A stretch of 26,236 nucleotides of DNA from an uncultured Ignavibacteria bacterium (GCA_937974175.1 CALJIG010000001.1:1-26236), one strand, 5' to 3'; numbered from the stretch's first letter, positions 1 to 7,160 are shown. Numbers and translations are program-made. Notes: generated by a model not told the origin, from the sequence alone.

Positions 1-110
1 AATTCAATAGATAAATTATATATATTTTATCTAAAGTAAATAACCCCGTAAGATTATAAAATATTTCTTTATATTAAGTCTTGATATAAATATATGTATT
101 TTTTACACTT

Positions 111-124
111 ATGATGCAAATCAT
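111..124. promoter_or_regulatory. FNR/CRP-family-like operator upstream of cytochrome operon
   Basis: The palindrome ATGAT-GCAA-ATCAT matches the core TGAT-N4-ATCA of the FNR/Dnr consensus (TTGAT-N4-ATCAA), with only the outermost base of each arm different. Its centre, about 117.5, lies 41.5 bp upstream of position 159. That is the class II activator distance if a -10 element sits at about 147-152 (TAATTT). The downstream genes encode heme proteins of anaerobic respiration type, which fits this kind of regulator. The flanking DNA is very AT-rich, so chance is possible, and the promoter is inferred. Confidence 0.4.
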
Positions 125-166
125 ATTTTTAGAACTGTATAAATGTTAATTTTATATTATTGGATT

Positions 167-739
167 ATGAAAAAATCTCTTTTTATAAAACACGTAGTGC
201 CATTTTTGCAATGGTACGGAGCAATGATACTTATTGCGATTGCGTTGGATTATTTCTTTCACCGTCTACAATTAGTTTCATTCAGCTATTATCTGGGATA
301 TGTTGGAACTGCATTAGTACTTATCTCTTTTATATATTCATTGCGAAAACGAAAGTTAATCCAAAGCGGCTCTCCAAAAACACTTTTGAAAATGCATGAA
401 TATCTTGCATGGGCTGGTTCTATTCTCATACTTGTTCATGCCGGTATTCACTTCAATGCAATACTCCCCTGGCTGGCTATACTTATGCTTCTAATTACTT
501 TAGGAAGCGGATTAATCGGAAAGTTCATCTTAAAAGATGCTAATGAATCTTTTAAAGGAAAAAAAGCCGAACTTGTTAAACAAGGTTTAAGTAATGAAGA
601 GGCTGAGAAAAATTTATTCTTCGATTCAATAACAATTGAAATGATGAAAAAATGGAGAGTGGTACACCTGCCGATAACATATTTGCTGGGCTTACTTTCC
701 TTATTGCATATTGTATCAATTATTCTCTTTGCAAAATGA
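167..739 (+). CDS. Multi-pass membrane protein, probable bis-heme b cytochrome subunit
   Basis: Probable membrane electron-transfer subunit. The 190-residue product has about five hydrophobic segments. In the numbering from the upstream ATG at 143, two pairs of histidines lie on separate helices with 13 residues between them, H85/H99 and H175/H189, plus H103. This is the spacing seen in ferric-reductase-like and other bis-heme b proteins, where two stacked hemes cross the membrane. I prefer the start at 167 (MKKSLF...). The ATG at 143 would add eight residues and lies close behind the FNR-like box. The stop codon overlaps the ATG of the decaheme cytochrome (ATGA), so the two are translationally coupled and probably form one complex, with this protein exchanging electrons with quinone. 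No flavin- or NAD-binding domain is present. The heme assignment is inference from histidine spacing; the family is not firmly recognised. Confidence 0.6.
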   Translation: MKKSLFIKHVVPFLQWYGAMILIAIALDYFFHRLQLVSFSYYLGYVGTALVLISFIYSLRKRKLIQSGSPKTLLKMHEYLAWAGSILILVHAGIHFNAILPWLAILMLLITLGSGLIGKFILKDANESFKGKKAELVKQGLSNEEAEKNLFFDSITIEMMKKWRVVHLPITYLLGLLSLLHIVSIILFAK

Positions 740-1626
740 AAAAGATAATATTTATACTAATAACAGGATTAATTGTTTGGATTACAATTCAGTTCCCTAA
801 AACAATGGTTAATCCCGGTGATTTGACAACCGGTCATCAGAATTTATCCGATAATTGTTACTCATGCCATAAACCATTCTGGGGAATCTCCAATGAAAAT
901 TGTATCAAGTGTCATACATTATCAAAGATTGGAAAGGATACTGTAGCAAAAAAAGATAAAATAGTATTTCATGAAACCCTTTCTAATCAAAGCTGTGGAG
1001 AATGTCATACTGACCATATTGGAAAAAATCCCGATATTAAATTTAGTAGTTTCAAACATGACTTATTGCCTGAAAAGAATCTTTCAAACTGTAACAGCTG
1101 TCACAAAAAGCCCGAAGATAAACTTCACTCTTCCATATCGCCGTCTTGTAATAATTGTCATACAACAAATAGCTGGAAACAAAATGTAAAATTTAACCAT
1201 GAAATGATACAAGGCGCTGATAAAAATAATTGCGCATCATGCCATCAAAAACCCGGTGATGAATTTCATCTGGGACTCGCTGATAACTGCAGCAAATGTC
1301 ACAGCTCAGATAAATGGACTCCTGCAAATTTCAATCACTCATCTTATTTTTTACTGGATAAAGATCATAACTCAAAGTGTATTACCTGCCATACAACGAA
1401 AAATTATAAAGACTATACCTGTTACGGTTGTCACGAACATACACAAAGCAATATTTTAAAAGAACATGACGAAGTAAATGGAGATTTAAATGATTGTGTT
1501 TCATGTCATAAAAGCGGAAACAAACATGATATGAAAAACAAAGATGGCAACGAAAAATTTGAAAGCGATAGCAGAGAAAAGTCAAATGATAAAAAAAGCA
1601 AACATGATGACGATGATGATGACTAA
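736..1626 (+). CDS. Membrane-anchored decaheme c-type cytochrome (cytochrome c3/c7-like)
   Basis: The 296-residue periplasmic electron carrier has ten CXXCH heme c sites, at residues 41, 56, 87, 119, 138, 166, 185, 215, 229 and 254. Further histidines lie between them (FKH, FNH, FHL, DKDH), suitable as distal ligands for bis-His hemes as in class III multiheme cytochromes. Residues 4-20 form an N-terminal hydrophobic segment without a clear cleavage site or lipobox, so it is probably an uncleaved anchor. The last 35 residues are highly charged, contain no heme site and end in six aspartates. The start at 736 is chosen over an in-frame ATG at 652 because it overlaps the previous stop in an ATGA junction and yields the export signal. 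With its partner it could pass electrons from quinol to periplasmic or extracellular acceptors. The ten sites are directly seen; the role is inferred. Confidence 0.88.
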   Translation: MKKIIFILITGLIVWITIQFPKTMVNPGDLTTGHQNLSDNCYSCHKPFWGISNENCIKCHTLSKIGKDTVAKKDKIVFHETLSNQSCGECHTDHIGKNPDIKFSSFKHDLLPEKNLSNCNSCHKKPEDKLHSSISPSCNNCHTTNSWKQNVKFNHEMIQGADKNNCASCHQKPGDEFHLGLADNCSKCHSSDKWTPANFNHSSYFLLDKDHNSKCITCHTTKNYKDYTCYGCHEHTQSNILKEHDEVNGDLNDCVSCHKSGNKHDMKNKDGNEKFESDSREKSNDKKSKHDDDDDD

Positions 1627-1688
1627 ATTTACACTCAGTAATTTATACAAGACTAAGTAGATATTCAAAGTTCCCTGTTATACTAATT

Positions 1689-3305
1689 TTAATACTCAGG
1701 TCTGTACATTTTTTCTTTTATAAATACTTCAATATGTTTCGGTCTGGGCACCTGAGCAAGCTTATTATCAAAAATATATTCTGCTATCTTTACTGCCATA
1801 TCCGCTTCTACCTGTAATATTTTTTTTATTGGAGGAAACACCAATCCGTTCTCAAGATCCTCACCGCTTAACTGTGAAGCCAACGCAGTTGCAGCAGTAA
1901 TAAACATTCCGTTTGTTACTCTTTTAGCTTTGGTAGCATATATAGCTAGACCCATTGCAGGAAAGATGTAAACATTATTTCCCTGCCCGGGTGTATAAGT
2001 TTTACCGTTAATCACAACCGGTTCAAAAGGACTGCCTGCGGCAAAAACTGCTCTGCCACCGCTCCATGTATAAGCTTCTTCGGCAGTGCACTCTGAGCGT
2101 GATGTAGGATTCGAGCACGGAAATATGACGGGCTTTTCATTTATAGCTGACATTAACTCAATGACTTCTTTTGTAAAAGCACCTTTCATTGTGCTTAATC
2201 CTATTATAGCTGTCGGCTTTATTTTCAAGATTGCATCGGCAAAATTATCTGTAAATTCATTCTCAGCTGCAAACAAAATTTTATGTCCGGCAAGGTCGGT
2301 GCGTGATTTTGTAACAAGTCCCTTGCTGTCAAAAAGCCAGATTCTCCTATGAGCATCCTCTTTTGATAATCCGTGAAGCATCATAATTTCTACTAATAAA
2401 CTTGCGATACCAATAGAAGCTGCACCGGCTCCTAAGAATAAGAATTTCTGCTCCGTTATATTTTTCTTTGTTGCTTTACTTGCGGCAAGCAAACCGGCTA
2501 CAATTACACTTGCAGTGCCCTGAATATCATCGTTAAAAGTGCAGACTTTATCTTTATATTTTTCAAGAATACTGATAGCATTTACACCGGCAAAGTCTTC
2601 CCACTGAATGCATATTCCGGGAAATACTTCATTAACAGCGCTAACAAATGTTTCAATAAAGTCATCGTATTCTTTACCTCTTACTCTATGCTTTTTTAAT
2701 CCGGGGTAAAGCGGGTCATGCAAAAGCTCTTCATTATTTGTTCCTGCATCAAGTACTATAGGCAAAGTATATTGAGGCGGGACGCCTGCACATGCTGTAT
2801 ACAGACATAATTTACCAATGGGAATACCCATTCCGGATATACCTAAATCTCCTAAACCAAGTATACGTTCACCGTCGGTTACAACAGTAAAACGTACATC
2901 CTGCTGAGGCCAGTTCTTTAGCAGGTTCTTAATTTTCTTCTTGTCGTAATTTTCTATAGATATGTACATACCTCTGGGACGTCTCAGGATATGTCCGAAC
3001 TTCATGCAAGCTTCGCCTACTGTCGGAGTATAAATTATCGGCATGAACTTCACCGGATTATCCATTATTGTTCTGAAGAATAATGTCTCATTATTATCCA
3101 GAAGCTGTAAAAGAAAAACGTACCTGTTGATTGGTTTTGTAATGAATTCTATTTGTTCGTTAATGCGAAGTAATTGTGTATCCAGAGTTTCTACTGCAGA
3201 AGGGAGTAATCCGTTGAGTTTATATTTCTCGCGTTCTTCTAAAGTGAAAGCTGTACCTTTATTACGGAGCGGGTCCTGAAGAATTTTGTATCCTGTTTTA
3301 TCCAT
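1689..3305 (-). CDS. maeA: NAD-type malic enzyme (oxaloacetate-decarboxylating malate dehydrogenase)
   Basis: Converts malate to pyruvate and CO2 with reduction of NAD(P), in the cytoplasm. At 538 residues it has the length and organisation of the SfcA/MaeA and eukaryotic malic-enzyme family, not the shorter bacterial MaeB type. Visible landmarks are the catalytic tyrosine region IIYTPTVGEAC (Tyr92), the conserved GLGDLG...GIPIGK stretch with Lys165, metal ligands in WEDF (Glu236, Asp237) and FNDD (Asp260), and a dinucleotide-binding loop GAGAASIG at 292-299. It is convergent with the cytochrome operon and separated by 93 bp from the HdeD-like gene downstream of its start codon region. Family assignment is firm. 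Cofactor preference (NAD versus NADP) cannot be read securely from the sequence, and the gene symbol follows the family. Confidence 0.95.
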   Translation of the reverse strand: MDKTGYKILQDPLRNKGTAFTLEEREKYKLNGLLPSAVETLDTQLLRINEQIEFITKPINRYVFLLQLLDNNETLFFRTIMDNPVKFMPIIYTPTVGEACMKFGHILRRPRGMYISIENYDKKKIKNLLKNWPQQDVRFTVVTDGERILGLGDLGISGMGIPIGKLCLYTACAGVPPQYTLPIVLDAGTNNEELLHDPLYPGLKKHRVRGKEYDDFIETFVSAVNEVFPGICIQWEDFAGVNAISILEKYKDKVCTFNDDIQGTASVIVAGLLAASKATKKNITEQKFLFLGAGAASIGIASLLVEIMMLHGLSKEDAHRRIWLFDSKGLVTKSRTDLAGHKILFAAENEFTDNFADAILKIKPTAIIGLSTMKGAFTKEVIELMSAINEKPVIFPCSNPTSRSECTAEEAYTWSGGRAVFAAGSPFEPVVINGKTYTPGQGNNVYIFPAMGLAIYATKAKRVTNGMFITAATALASQLSGEDLENGLVFPPIKKILQVEADMAVKIAEYIFDNKLAQVPRPKHIEVFIKEKMYRPEY

Positions 3306-3398
3306 CGTTTTACAAAATTAGTTATATAAATCTAAAAGCCCCTGCTTAATATACTCAAACGTTATGCGCTTAGCAGCGTAAATACGTTTAATAACAAA

Positions 3399-3968
3399 CT
3401 ATACTTTTCTCCATTCATGAGCATTCTTCAGCTTTAATCCCATCATAATATAAAATGCTCCTATAACAGCAAAAGCAAAAGACGTTAGAAGCACTAATGT
3501 ACCTGCTCCTATTTCCGGATTAAATAATATGAAGAATGAGAATATTACACCGAGTATTCCTGCAGAGAAAAGTAATCCCCAACCCTTAACATTATGACTT
3601 TGTAGATCGATAGCTCTTGCAATAATAGAAACACTTTTAAACATCAGCCAGAAGCCAATAAAAATAGCAACAACTGATGCGGCAAACAGAGGATTACGGA
3701 TAAGAATAAAACCTATAACCAGATCAAGAATTCCAATGGCAAGATACCATCCCCATGAAGTAAGAGTTTTACGGTTAGAAACAGAAAAGTATATCTCAAA
3801 TAATCCGTGAAGCAAAAAGATTATGGCAAAATAAATTGTGAGGCTCAGATAAGTAACGTCGGGATTAAATAAAACAGCTATAGCGAGAATGATGAACAGC
3901 ACACCGGAGATTAGAAATATCCACCAGTTACGAATTGAATTGGTGATTACTGAAACATTATTGTCCAT
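3399..3968 (-). CDS. HdeD-like (DUF308) six-helix membrane protein, copy 1
   Basis: A 189-residue integral membrane protein with six hydrophobic segments arranged as three helix hairpins. The turn of each hairpin carries an Asn-Pro pair (FNPDV, RNPLF, FNPEI), giving a visible internal threefold repeat. This architecture is that of the HdeD/DUF308 family, named after the E. coli acid-resistance membrane protein; the biochemical function of the family is unknown. It follows its paralog at 3996-4577 on the same strand after 27 bp, so the two probably form a two-gene operon and may hetero-oligomerise. An acid-stress role here is only an extrapolation from E. coli. Confidence 0.8.
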   Translation of the reverse strand: MDNNVSVITNSIRNWWIFLISGVLFIILAIAVLFNPDVTYLSLTIYFAIIFLLHGLFEIYFSVSNRKTLTSWGWYLAIGILDLVIGFILIRNPLFAASVVAIFIGFWLMFKSVSIIARAIDLQSHNVKGWGLLFSAGILGVIFSFFILFNPEIGAGTLVLLTSFAFAVIGAFYIMMGLKLKNAHEWRKV

Positions 3969-3995
3969 TATTCTTTATGTTTTAAATTAAATTAG

Positions 3996-4577
3996 CTAAG
4001 CCATTTTAGCATCACTTGTCTGCACATGCGCGCCTTTTGTTCTGATACTGATTGTAAGATAAAACATTCCTAACATTAACAGCAGCAGCGCTGTCCACAA
4101 TGTAAGAAGCTTTTCTCCTATAGGAGGATTTAATAAAATTACGAATGAAAAAATGATACCTAACGAGCATAATGTAATAAGCGTGCCGCGGCTTATCCAT
4201 CCGAATGATTTGAACTCAACCACTCTGCCTATAATTGCAATACATCTGAACAACAACCAGCATCCTGTAAACATAGGCACAAGAGTAGCTGCAACTATAG
4301 GAGCAGAAAAAAGAACAATTACTATAATTATATTAACTAATCCGAATCCAACATAAAATTTCCATTCCCATAAAGTGTGGATGTTGGCAAGGGCAAAGAG
4401 GATTTCAAAAACTCCGCCGCCTAAAAATAACAATCCAAACCATACAGTACCTCCGAAGAACGCTGCTGTCGGATCGCTTAATGTGAAAGCACTGAGGATT
4501 ACGAATAAAATTCCTGATGCTATTATTATTCTTCTATTGAGTTTTACACGAAGAAGTGAGGAAAGCGCTTGATTCAT
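3996..4577 (-). CDS. HdeD-like (DUF308) six-helix membrane protein, copy 2
   Basis: A 193-residue paralog of the protein encoded just downstream, with the same three-hairpin plan. The turns read SDPTA, SAPIV and NPPIG, so only the last keeps the full Asn-Pro pair and this copy has diverged more. Six hydrophobic segments cover most of the protein, with a short hydrophilic tail ending TSDAKMA. It is the first gene of the putative pair. An 11-bp palindrome (GGTAA-A-TTACC at 4602-4612) lies 24 bp upstream of the start and could be an operator, though this is weak. Function is unknown beyond the family link to HdeD. Confidence 0.78.
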   Translation of the reverse strand: MNQALSSLLRVKLNRRIIIASGILFVILSAFTLSDPTAAFFGGTVWFGLLFLGGGVFEILFALANIHTLWEWKFYVGFGLVNIIIVIVLFSAPIVAATLVPMFTGCWLLFRCIAIIGRVVEFKSFGWISRGTLITLCSLGIIFSFVILLNPPIGEKLLTLWTALLLLMLGMFYLTISIRTKGAHVQTSDAKMA

Positions 4578-4679
4578 TTTAGTAAGTTTAAATTTATTAC
4601 AGGTAAATTACCGGTTAAAAAATTAAATCTTTTAATTTATACAAGCCCCTTGTCTTTATATAACCTTAAATTCTTAAAA

Positions 4680-5705
4680 CTATTTTACTTTTGAAGAGTA
4701 GTTTTTATCGAAGTACTTCAGATACTCGCCGCTCATAACTTTACGCCACCACGGTTCATTATCTATGTACCACTTAATTGTTTTTTCTATTCCCTCAGGA
4801 AACTGATACTTCGGTGACCATCCAAGTTCACTCATAATTTTACTTGAATCTATTGCATATCTTCTATCGTGTCCGGGTCTGTCTTTTACATAGGAGATTT
4901 GCTCTTCACCTTTACCAAGCTTTTCCAGTATTAACTTAACAATATCTATATTATACCATTCATTATTTCCGCCGATATTATATACTTCGCCTATCTTTCC
5001 TTTTTCAAGTACAGTAGCAATGCCCGAGCAATGGTCTTCAACATATAGCCAGTCACGAACATTTTTCCCGTCACCATACACCGGAAGCTTTTCACCATCC
5101 AATGCTTTTGCAATCATAAGAGGAATAAGCTTTTCAGGAAACTGATACGGCCCGTAATTATTCGAGCAGCGCGTTATTAATATAGGTAACTTATGAGTAT
5201 GATAGTAAGCATTGCAGAGTAAATCAGCCGAAGCCTTGCTCGCCGAGTAAGGACTGTTTGTAGTTAATGGAGTCTGCTCTGTAAATTTTATTTCTTTCTT
5301 ATCTTCAGGCAGTGAACCGTAAACTTCATCGGTAGATACCTGCAAATACTTTTCGAGCTGTAAATTCTTTGCTGCATCAAGTAAGACCTGCGTACCAAGT
5401 ACATTTGTAACGACAAATTCACGCGAGCCTAGAATACTTCTATCTACATGCGATTCTGCTGCAAAATTTATTATCGTATCAATGTTGTTATCTTTAATCG
5501 TACTCTCTACAACATCTTTATCACAAATATCACCTTTTATAAATTTATAATTGGAATGATTTTCTATATCTGTAAGATTTTCAAGATTGCCCGCATAAGT
5601 AAGCTTATCAAAATTGAAAATTTTATAATTGTAATTCTCTAACATGTATCGAACAAAGTTCGAACCTATAAATCCTGCCCCGCCTGTAACTAAAATATTT
5701 TGCAT
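4680..5705 (-). CDS. rfbB: dTDP-glucose 4,6-dehydratase
   Basis: Extended short-chain dehydrogenase/reductase that turns dTDP-glucose into dTDP-4-keto-6-deoxyglucose, the second step towards dTDP-rhamnose and other deoxysugars of surface glycans. The 341-residue length is normal for RfbB/RmlB. The NAD-binding glycine motif GGAGFIG is at 8-14, the catalytic TDE triad (Thr-Asp-Glu) at 125-127, and the YxxxK pair is Tyr153/Lys157 within SPYSASKASAD. TRCSNNYGPYQFPEKLIP is also characteristic. None of the usual partners (rfbA, rfbC, rfbD) is adjacent. The gene starts 22 bp after the stop of the outer-membrane protein gene on the same strand, so co-transcription is possible but without obvious functional logic. 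Confidence 0.95.
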   Translation of the reverse strand: MQNILVTGGAGFIGSNFVRYMLENYNYKIFNFDKLTYAGNLENLTDIENHSNYKFIKGDICDKDVVESTIKDNNIDTIINFAAESHVDRSILGSREFVVTNVLGTQVLLDAAKNLQLEKYLQVSTDEVYGSLPEDKKEIKFTEQTPLTTNSPYSASKASADLLCNAYYHTHKLPILITRCSNNYGPYQFPEKLIPLMIAKALDGEKLPVYGDGKNVRDWLYVEDHCSGIATVLEKGKIGEVYNIGGNNEWYNIDIVKLILEKLGKGEEQISYVKDRPGHDRRYAIDSSKIMSELGWSPKYQFPEGIEKTIKWYIDNEPWWRKVMSGEYLKYFDKNYSSKVK

Positions 5706-5727
5706 CTTGAGTTGAGTTAAATTAAAA

Positions 5728-6456
5728 TTATCTGAAGAACAATCCTACATTGACTGTAAGATTTACATTGAATCCGTCAGGTTTTACTCCGTCAGGAACT
5801 CCTGTAGTAACTACTTGGTCTTCAACTTTCCAGTCGCCGTGTGATGAAAGTAAATAACCTGCATTCAGCTTTGCATATAAAAATCCTGTAAGCTTTGCGC
5901 CGAAACCTAATGTAGGTTGAGCGGTGAATACACGGGTTTTCAACTCACGTGAATAGTCTGTAGTGGTAGCATTATAGCCGCCCCATATATTTGACCATGT
6001 TGGAGCAGTTGCGCTGCTTTGATAAAGTTTAAGTTTATATTCACCTGTACCGAATGAAGAGCCAAGGGTGATATCCAGCACTGAACCGAATCTCATTACA
6101 TAATCTAATGTGAGCCCGCCTTCGCCGTATTCAACTGTAGCAGTTTTTGTATAAGATAAATTGTTTGAAGTTACTTTTCCTGAAGTAGTTGTAGAGAACC
6201 CTCTTCCGAAGCCGCCGATACGAAGCCATTTAAAATTTTTAAAAGGTATATCAATAAATCCGCCGCCGCCGAAGTAAACAACTCCGTTGCTTAAAGCAGG
6301 TATACCGGAGCTTACCAGCATGGTATTAATATCGTCGAATTTTACCCCCTGGTAACCGACTGTCGGTCCGCCGCCGATGGAAAATGCTCCACCCGGAAGC
6401 TGTGCAAATGCATTAGCTGAAATAATCAGAAGTAGTGATAGAAGTATTTTTTTCAT
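5728..6456 (-). CDS. Predicted outer-membrane beta-barrel protein, function unknown
   Basis: A 242-residue protein with a clear signal peptide (residues 1-18, predicted cleavage before QLPGG). The mature part is rich in Gly, Thr and aromatic residues in alternating strands (for example VYFGGGGFIDIPF and LYAKLNAGYLL) and finishes in NVGLFFR. These are hallmarks of a small outer-membrane beta-barrel. No cysteine, lipobox or recognisable enzymatic motif is present. The repeat-filled region 6457-7160 lies upstream of its start codon, so any promoter must lie within or beside those repeats. The specific family is not recognised, and the barrel call rests on composition and the signal peptide. Confidence 0.6.
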   Translation of the reverse strand: MKKILLSLLLIISANAFAQLPGGAFSIGGGPTVGYQGVKFDDINTMLVSSGIPALSNGVVYFGGGGFIDIPFKNFKWLRIGGFGRGFSTTTSGKVTSNNLSYTKTATVEYGEGGLTLDYVMRFGSVLDITLGSSFGTGEYKLKLYQSSATAPTWSNIWGGYNATTTDYSRELKTRVFTAQPTLGFGAKLTGFLYAKLNAGYLLSSHGDWKVEDQVVTTGVPDGVKPDGFNVNLTVNVGLFFR

Positions 6457-6598
6457 ATTACAATATCGATAAAATGTAAAAGGGATAAAAGTTAAAATTT
6501 CGGAATGTCTTTCTTATTTAATTACGAGTTTCAAATTACGAATTACGAGTTTTATAATATTAACTTTTCGATATTAGTCGGGAAACAATCGGATTTTT

Positions 6599-6693
6599 AA
6601 CCGCAAAGATGCAAAGTGTTTACAAAGGACGCAAAACAATCACATTTCAAAATATCTTTGCACTCTTTGCTTAGACTTTGCTTCTTTGCGGTT
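6599..6693. repeat. 18-bp imperfect inverted repeat (CCGCAAAGATGCAAAG type)
   Basis: The arms AACCGCAAAGATGCAAAG (6599-6616) and its complement at 6676-6693 differ at one position in 18. Inside the pair, further GCAAA/TTTGC words (6630-6634, 6656-6662, 6664-6670) are arranged symmetrically. It could fold into a long stem or be the ends of a small decayed element. No target duplication was identified. Confidence 0.7.
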
Positions 6694-6710
6694 AATAAAT
6701 TCTTTAACAA

Positions 6711-6784
6711 AGTCGGATAATAGTCGGGTTTTCCTGACTGTCATTCCCGCGAAGGCGGGAATCCAATCATTTCAAAAAGTCGGA
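6711..6784 (+). repeat. 74-bp direct repeat, copy 1, with REP-like hairpin
   Basis: The repeat begins with the double AGTCGG module, continues into an 8-bp stem ATTCCCGC-GAAG-GCGGGAAT at 6743-6762, and ends at AAAAAGTCGGA. It matches the segment at 6921-6993 with about three substitutions and one single-base deletion. The hairpin core belongs to the CATTCCCGCGAAGGCGGGAA type of palindromic repeat found in many Gram-negative genomes. It stands out as GC-rich in this AT-rich sequence. Confidence 0.85.
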
Positions 6785-6920
6785 AAAAAGTCGGGTTTTC
6801 AATTTAGTTTCAAATTACAATTTACAAATTCCAAATTTTTTGTTTTTGGTCGGGTTTTGGTCGGATTTTAAAAATCCCGTTGTTGTTTTTACAATCCTAA
6901 TTATTTTCAATTTCAAATTT

Positions 6921-6993
6921 AGTCGGAAAATAGTCGGATTTTCCTGTCTGTCATTCCCGCGAAGGCGGGAATCCATCATTTCAAAAAGTCGGA
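6921..6993 (+). repeat. 74-bp direct repeat, copy 2, with REP-like hairpin
   Basis: This is the second copy of the composite repeat, 210 bp from the first and one base shorter. The hairpin ATTCCCGC-GAAG-GCGGGAAT is perfect at 6953-6972. Near-identity outside the palindrome shows that the whole composite unit, not only the hairpin, was duplicated. Confidence 0.85.
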
Positions 6994-7107
6994 TTTCTCG
7001 TAACTTGTAACTTAATATGTCGGACTATTATGTAAAGTTGAAATCAATACCTACAAAAATTATCACCAAATAATATAATACATTTAAACATATTTTAAAA
7101 ATCATTC

Positions 7108-7141
7108 TTCCCTATTAGTAGTAATAGGGAGATTTTTTTTC
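7108..7141 (+). terminator. Rho-independent terminator-like hairpin
   Basis: The stem CCCTATTA/TAATAGGG (7110-7117 with 7122-7129, loop GTAG) is followed after a short AGA by a T-run at 7133-7140. The T-run is on the plus strand, so it would end transcripts leaving the repeat region before they run antisense into the receptor gene. On the minus strand the T-run is missing after the stem, so it is a poor terminator for the receptor itself. Confidence 0.5.
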
Positions 7142-7160
7142 TTGACACAACTTAAAATTT

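Larger units (their letters stand above)
6576..6942 (+). repeat. Five copies of an AGTCGG-N5-AGTCGG(A/G)TTTT module
   Basis: Pairs of AGTCGG-like hexamers occur at 6576/6587 (second reads AATCGG), 6711/6722, 6779/6789, 6848/6859 (both GGTCGG) and 6921/6932. Starts are 10-11 bp apart within each pair, about one helical turn, and the second hexamer is followed by an R-TTTT run. Successive modules start 135, 68, 69 and 73 bp apart. Single further hexamers occur at 6987 and 7018 (TGTCGG). The pattern is directly visible; its function is unknown. Confidence 0.75.
6457..7160. other. 704-bp gene-free region built of layered repeats
   Basis: No credible reading frame is present. The only one with an initiation codon (TTG at 6686, 61 codons) is the usual artefact of translating a REP-like repeat (VIPAKAGIQ). 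The region holds AATTACGA/CAAATT-type short repeats near 6520-6555 and 6808-6835, an 18-bp imperfect inverted repeat, five copies of an 11-bp-spaced AGTCGG pair, two copies of a 74-bp direct repeat containing a GC-rich hairpin, and a terminator-like hairpin near its right end. It separates the start of the outer-membrane protein gene from the end of the TonB-dependent receptor gene. Confidence 0.75.

Noticed and set aside
652..735. Upstream in-frame ATG at 652 as start of the decaheme cytochrome
   Set aside because: It would lie deep inside the preceding gene and place 28 extra residues before the export signal. The ATG at 736 forms a standard ATGA coupling junction.
6686..6871. 61-codon reading frame with a TTG start containing VIPAKAGIQ
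   Set aside because: This peptide is the familiar artefact of translating the CATTCCCGCGAAGGCGGGAA repeat. The frame runs through several repeat units and shows no protein-like features.
6711..6993. Possible CRISPR array because of repeated units with spacers
   Set aside because: Only two copies of the long unit exist, the shorter modules vary in sequence and spacing, and no cas genes are present.
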